A DNA stretch of 64,000 bases, from NCBI GenBank assembly GCA_032209605.1, contig JASFXZ010000001.1, positions 26,416,619 to 26,480,618 of the forward strand, read 5' to 3'. Made by a program: the position numbers and the translations under genes. Shown piece after piece: positions 60,046 through 64,000 of this stretch (position 1 is its first letter; each line of letters starts with the position of its first letter). The DNA comes from Mactromeris polynyma. Taxonomy: Eukaryota; Mollusca; Bivalvia; Venerida; Mactridae. The notes under the pieces are model-generated. The model saw only the letters and a program-made list of their open reading frames with translations. It was not told the DNA's origin and made no database searches.

Positions 60046-61079
60046 ATCTTTCCATTGCTATTTCTTTCCAGAACGATATTTAAATATGTTCATTTTGATT
60101 TCATAGCAATGTTCATTCAACTTTTACACCAAACATGCAAGTTCATTTTGCTTAATCAAATTATTTTCAATACAGGCAATACCAGAATCTTTAAACAAAC
60201 TAACCCATAAAACTGAACAGTAGAAAACAGACTTCAATAGAATAGCATCTACCTCAAAATGGGAAATTTGAAATGAAAAAAAAGACTTTTTATTTGTATT
60301 GTGCTCATTGCATTAGTTACATAAACTTTATTATATCAAAAATTAAATGGTATTCAGAAAGTGGAGTAATTTTATGTAAATTGATTGTTGAGTCGCTTTA
60401 AATGTCCCATATCATAATTATGTGATGAGATTGTAAATCCAAACTTTCTTCACAGATGGTATAGTTTTTCCCACATTCACTCCCACATCGTAATTAAATA
60501 TTAACTTGATCCATTAATATTCCTTTATATCACATCATAAGAAAGTTCAAAAGCTAAGGAAGGTAACTGTGTTATGATACAATATAACATTTATATTAAT
60601 TGATTCCTGTGAACACAGTGGACACATCCATTTAAATAAAACTGTCAAATCAGTATTTTACACTGGTTTCAACTGACTATAATCAACATGGCCATAAGAT
60701 ATACAGTAGCCTGGAAAGTGACATTGTATATAATGCATTGTATTGTGCCTACTGACAAGAATATAATGATGGTTTATGTTGATATGTACTTATTTTGTAC
60801 AGAAATCTTGCACATTCTATGTGTTTTAGTGACTCATCCACTATTTATTTATGTATGCAAATAACACGTAATAGTTGAAGCATTACAATTCAAACAACAT
60901 CACAAAATAATTCTATTCAACTTAAATCATGTGAACATCATGCACATTATAGTCTAAACAATACAGACACTTGAAATTATTTGATTTCATTGGGTTTTAC
61001 CCCATTTTTCAACAATTACTCAGTCATGTACAGCAGTCAGTTGATATAACTACATGTAGATTGGCTGGAATAATCACTA
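60046..61079. other. No feature recognised
   Basis: About 1 kb of AT-rich sequence. No array, transposon end or exon could be supported. Confidence 0.5.
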
Positions 61080-61243
61080 GTACTTACTTGGTCTTCAGCA
61101 AGCAACGGACAATGTCTCCATATGTGGAGGACATGACCAGAGTCAATTTCATGAAAGAACATAACCTACCCACCCTGGGAATCTAACCTAGATCTGCCGA
61201 TTGACAGTCTAGCACTCTACCACCTGAGCTAGCCGGGCGGCTC
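61080..61243 (-). mobile_element. tRNA-derived SINE (Asp-GUC-like head)
   Basis: Minus strand: gccgcccggctagctcaggt ggtagagtgctagactgtca gives a strong A box and an anticodon arm with GTC, followed by ggttagattcc (B box with one change). The anticodon 3' strand (tcggc) does not pair with ctaga, so it is not a functional tRNA. The 3' body includes tctggtcatgtcctccacat atggagac. The 3' limit is approximate. Confidence 0.65.
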
Positions 61244-61493
61244 ACTTAAAATGTAGGTCAAGAATCTGACAGATTGGAATGCGGGTGGTGTTAGTCAGCA
61301 AATTTTGACACTGATTCAACAAAATTTCAATTATATGTGACAGTAGTGTCCTGAGTTAACAACAAGTACAAACTTTGTCAAACATCAAAGCACTGAAAGT
61401 ACTGCCAGCAAGGACTCACTGCAGATCACAGACGTCACTTTGACATAGATTGACCTATCACAATAGCCTATCAAGAACACTTTGTCATGTCAG

Positions 61494-62201
61494 TACCATA
61501 AAATCCCTCATTAACGCCCTCACCCTAATTATCGCCCCATGCCCTTTTTTGAAAATGTATTTTTCCGAGTATTAATGAGAAAAAAAAGTTTAAAATCCCA
61601 TTCTCTTCCTAAGTATGTAACACGAAACACTCCAGTTTATCACTAGTGGATAGCACAAAGACATTAATAACTATGGTATTGTATATTCATGAACACGTCA
61701 ATTTTCCGTGAAAAAAACAACAGAAAAACTGTTGAACTGCATTAACACATTTATTAACACAATTTATACAAATGTATGGTAATCCACAGGTTAACTGATG
61801 TCCGGGACAATCGTAATCCAACGCAATTTATGCGCCTCCTTTTTACGATGATCCATGACTAAAACTTTTGACAATATTACATGTACGATAAATAATTTCT
61901 GGTACATAACTGATCACGCGTGTAGTGCCAAAAAACAGGTGCATGACCTTTAGTGAAGAGAATTATTGATTGAATTTTTACAGTACTATTCTTCAAGTTA
62001 GCTACAGTGACATCAGAATGTAGACCAGAAAATTGGACAGCGGCGGTGAAGACCAAAAGGTATCATTTGTTGACTACATGCAAGGGGAATTTCACGATGT
62101 CCTTGCATGAACTTATAGGGAGAGAAATTATGATGGATTTAACTACCATATAGCCTCTAATTTACACCCCCCCAGGGGCATTAATAAGGGATTTTACAGT
62201 A
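61494..62201. mobile_element. TA-flanked DNA transposon, non-autonomous
   Basis: Left end taccataaaatccctcatta acgccc. The inverse of the right end reads tactgtaaaatcccttatta atgccc, about 22 of 26 positions the same, with TA at each outer edge (61494 and 62200). This fits Tc1/mariner/pogo-type termini. The interior is about 700 bp with no transposase frame. Confidence 0.75.
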
Positions 62202-62490
62202 TATTAAATAATGAAGAAATTGAACACACAAGATTGTATACAAAGAATTACTATAGACAGTCAAAAGAATTGATCATCATCAAACTCAACAATCTGTCAG
62301 GATTACGCGGGTAACTTAGTTGCACTTTCTGTACAAGGTACACAAATCATTAATGCATTATTTTTCATTGTAAAATGAAGTACAGATACAAGTGTTCTAT
62401 TTCTTTGCGACTGTTCAAACGCATCTTATCGGCGCACAGTAGTTCACGTATTTTCTCTGTTGTCATGCGTTTTCGTGGAATTATGAAAAG

Positions 62491-63672
62491 CATCAATATT
62501 TACACAAATGTCACCTTCTAATGTTTTTCAACACATTTCATAAACAACAACGTAAATTGTCCTTGGATTGTGCTGAATCTATGACGTCACGGGAGTAGAT
62601 GTTGAGTCTAACACGCCCACGTTCAATTATTCTCCTTACCTTGACCAATTAGATGATCGCGAACCGGCGAGATTTCTTTTAATTGAATGAATGACAGTAG
62701 GGGATGTCAATCATGGAACAAAGCAGTGTTAATCCTCAATAAACTAAATGGTATCTGGATGCGCTAATTACGATTAATACAGCACTTGTTGTTCACACTT
62801 ATCTACTAGATGTGTCGGTCGACTATTTCTCAATCTGTCACAAAAAGTAGTTAAGTCAAGGCAAAAGCGGACAACTTGATCGGCACGGAATGTTTGAAGT
62901 GCTGCTAGTCAAAAACAATGTTCTCGCAGACTACAAAGGCGCCGCGTCTCGACTTGTTAGATCAAGTAGTCAGCCCAATGTTTGATGTTACGCACATGGA
63001 AAATGTTCTACTCGCAGACTTCAAAGGCGCCGCGTCATCTTCTAGTTTCAGAGGTCGACCGTCGTGGGTGGTGATTTTGTCAAATGCACATTTTGATCGA
63101 CGTGAAATGCTTTATTAGACGTATGTAATATAGATACGACCAGGCGTGGTGCAAAAACTGTAGGCCATCGCATTTTTCACGCCTGATTGTTGGTCCAATC
63201 AACATTTATGCGCTATGGATTATTCTTTTGTTCTGGTGAATAACGGATAAATATCGATAGGTACGAAAATACAATTAGATATAGTTATTGAATTAAATCT
63301 GCAATGTTCACATGTATTTTGCGAGAGTGTCACAGGGGGTAATTTTCACGGGTAACAAATAATACAAACGCCGCCAAAATATCGCAGTTCCGAAAGAGAA
63401 ATTATCATATTTTAGCTTAGTTTTAGATAATTAATGAGTTTTGTTTTGAAATAGTTTCAAATAATAACCCATGAAAACATTTTATATATTATCCTCTACC
63501 TATTTATTAAAACAAATACGAAACAAATACGAAATATATGAAAACATAGTACGCACAACGCTATATTGTGTGGGTGGGGTAAGTTGGTATTCTGTCTCTA
63601 TACCGCGGTCGGATACAACGCGATCACGAGTCATTGGACCCCACCGATCGCGGTATAATGGAGTTGCAGTGT
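62491..63672. mobile_element. Second copy of the pogo/Tigger-like element, left end missing
   Basis: Closely similar to 8181-9371 in the same orientation, from tcaatatttacacaaatgtc to ggtataatggagttgcagtg followed by TA. The right end is better preserved here (taccgcggtcggatacaacg cgatcacgagtc is present, and shortened in copy 1). The left inverted end and the first 275 bp seen in copy 1 could not be found, so this copy is truncated or rearranged. Confidence 0.8.
62918..63118 (+). other. Short open frame inside pogo-like element, copy 2 (66 aa)
   Basis: Homologous to the frame at 8620-8799: same ATG, one additional in-frame codon in the serine run, and an extension of seven residues (RREMLY-type end) because the stop of copy 1 is a CGA here. 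About ten amino-acid differences occur in 59 aligned residues. No domain is recognised. It may not be translated. Confidence 0.3.
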
Positions 63673-63674
63673 AT

Positions 63675-64000
63675 TAATATTTCAACCAACAATAAAACAA
63701 AGTATGTGAATTTGCTCAATTTAGAACAGTTTCCGTAAATCGTCGATATTCAACGTAACGATGACGGAAAACTGCATTTCCCATGATTTCAATACACCTA
63801 CAATGAACCAAGGATAAATTATTTGTTATGGCTGCAAGTAGTATTGGAATATCTGAGCACTCCCGTTTCAAGGCCAGCAATCAGAATACTAGATTCATCC
63901 ACTATAAGATCGTCTATTCGCGAGTCATGTTATCTAAACATGTAAAATACTTTTAGACAAAACAATTCATGTTTACCATTTTATTTTCATCAATAGGTAA
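63675..64000. other. No feature recognised
   Basis: Unique-looking sequence to the end of the window. No exon or repeat could be supported. Confidence 0.5.

Noticed and set aside
61186..61243. tRNA-Asp(GUC) gene on the minus strand
   Set aside because: The anticodon stem is unpaired on one side and the B box is altered; a SINE-like body follows.

Overview
This is a stretch of animal nuclear DNA, most likely from a bivalve mollusc and perhaps a heterodont or venerid clam. There is no bacterial-style gene packing. One gene with very short exons is spread over about 50 kb. The introns hold dispersed sequences that I recognise from memory as typical of bivalve introns: modules reading 'tgacctagtttttgaccccagatgaccc', blocks opening 'acaagagggccatgatggccc', and short inverted-terminal-repeat elements ending in (GACA/GACC)n. 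No database search was possible, so the taxonomic call is an inference.

The only convincing protein gene is on the minus strand. It is a sodium/proton exchanger of the SLC9A/NHE (CPA1) family. I assembled nine coding exons by eye: 50525-50390, 46952-46797, 37588-37543, 32480-32439, 27348-27280, 26035-25954, 19840-19813, 16464-16355 and 6186-6040. All junctions are AG/GT, all phases agree, and together they give 816 nt, or 272 codons with no stop. The product has a signal peptide, an acidic/His-rich extracellular stretch, the FFLYLLPP motif, the VDPVAV motif and the FGESLLND motif. The remaining C-terminal part must lie beyond coordinate 1. A possible noncoding first exon and TATA box sit near 55156-55245.

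The rest is repeat-dominated. About 17 minisatellites, with units of 18 to 62 bp and up to about 80 copies, occupy almost every long intron. Each has a different sequence. The largest are a 34-bp array with an inverted duplication (213-4192), a 40-bp array with higher-order structure (27481-30707) and a 62/66-bp array (32771-35113). Transposon-like elements include a TA-flanked pogo/Tigger-like element (7905-9371) with a second partial copy at 62491-63672, a 1.6-kb element with 17-bp terminal inverted repeats and a 9-bp target duplication (about 39894-41487), a 0.7-kb TA-flanked element (61494-62201), a 1.2-kb element (11932-13096), related ATTATGCCCCC-ended elements, and several tRNA-derived SINEs, one with a 14-bp target duplication.

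The strongest unexplained signals are these: the inverted and direct duplications inside the first array; nested higher-order periodicities in the 40-bp array; tRNA-like sequences at the edge of three separate minisatellites; an array ending 23 bp from an NHE splice donor whose sense strand is a run of acceptor-like motifs; and repeated TGACCTTGACCT nuclear-receptor-like motifs at 145-bp spacing.
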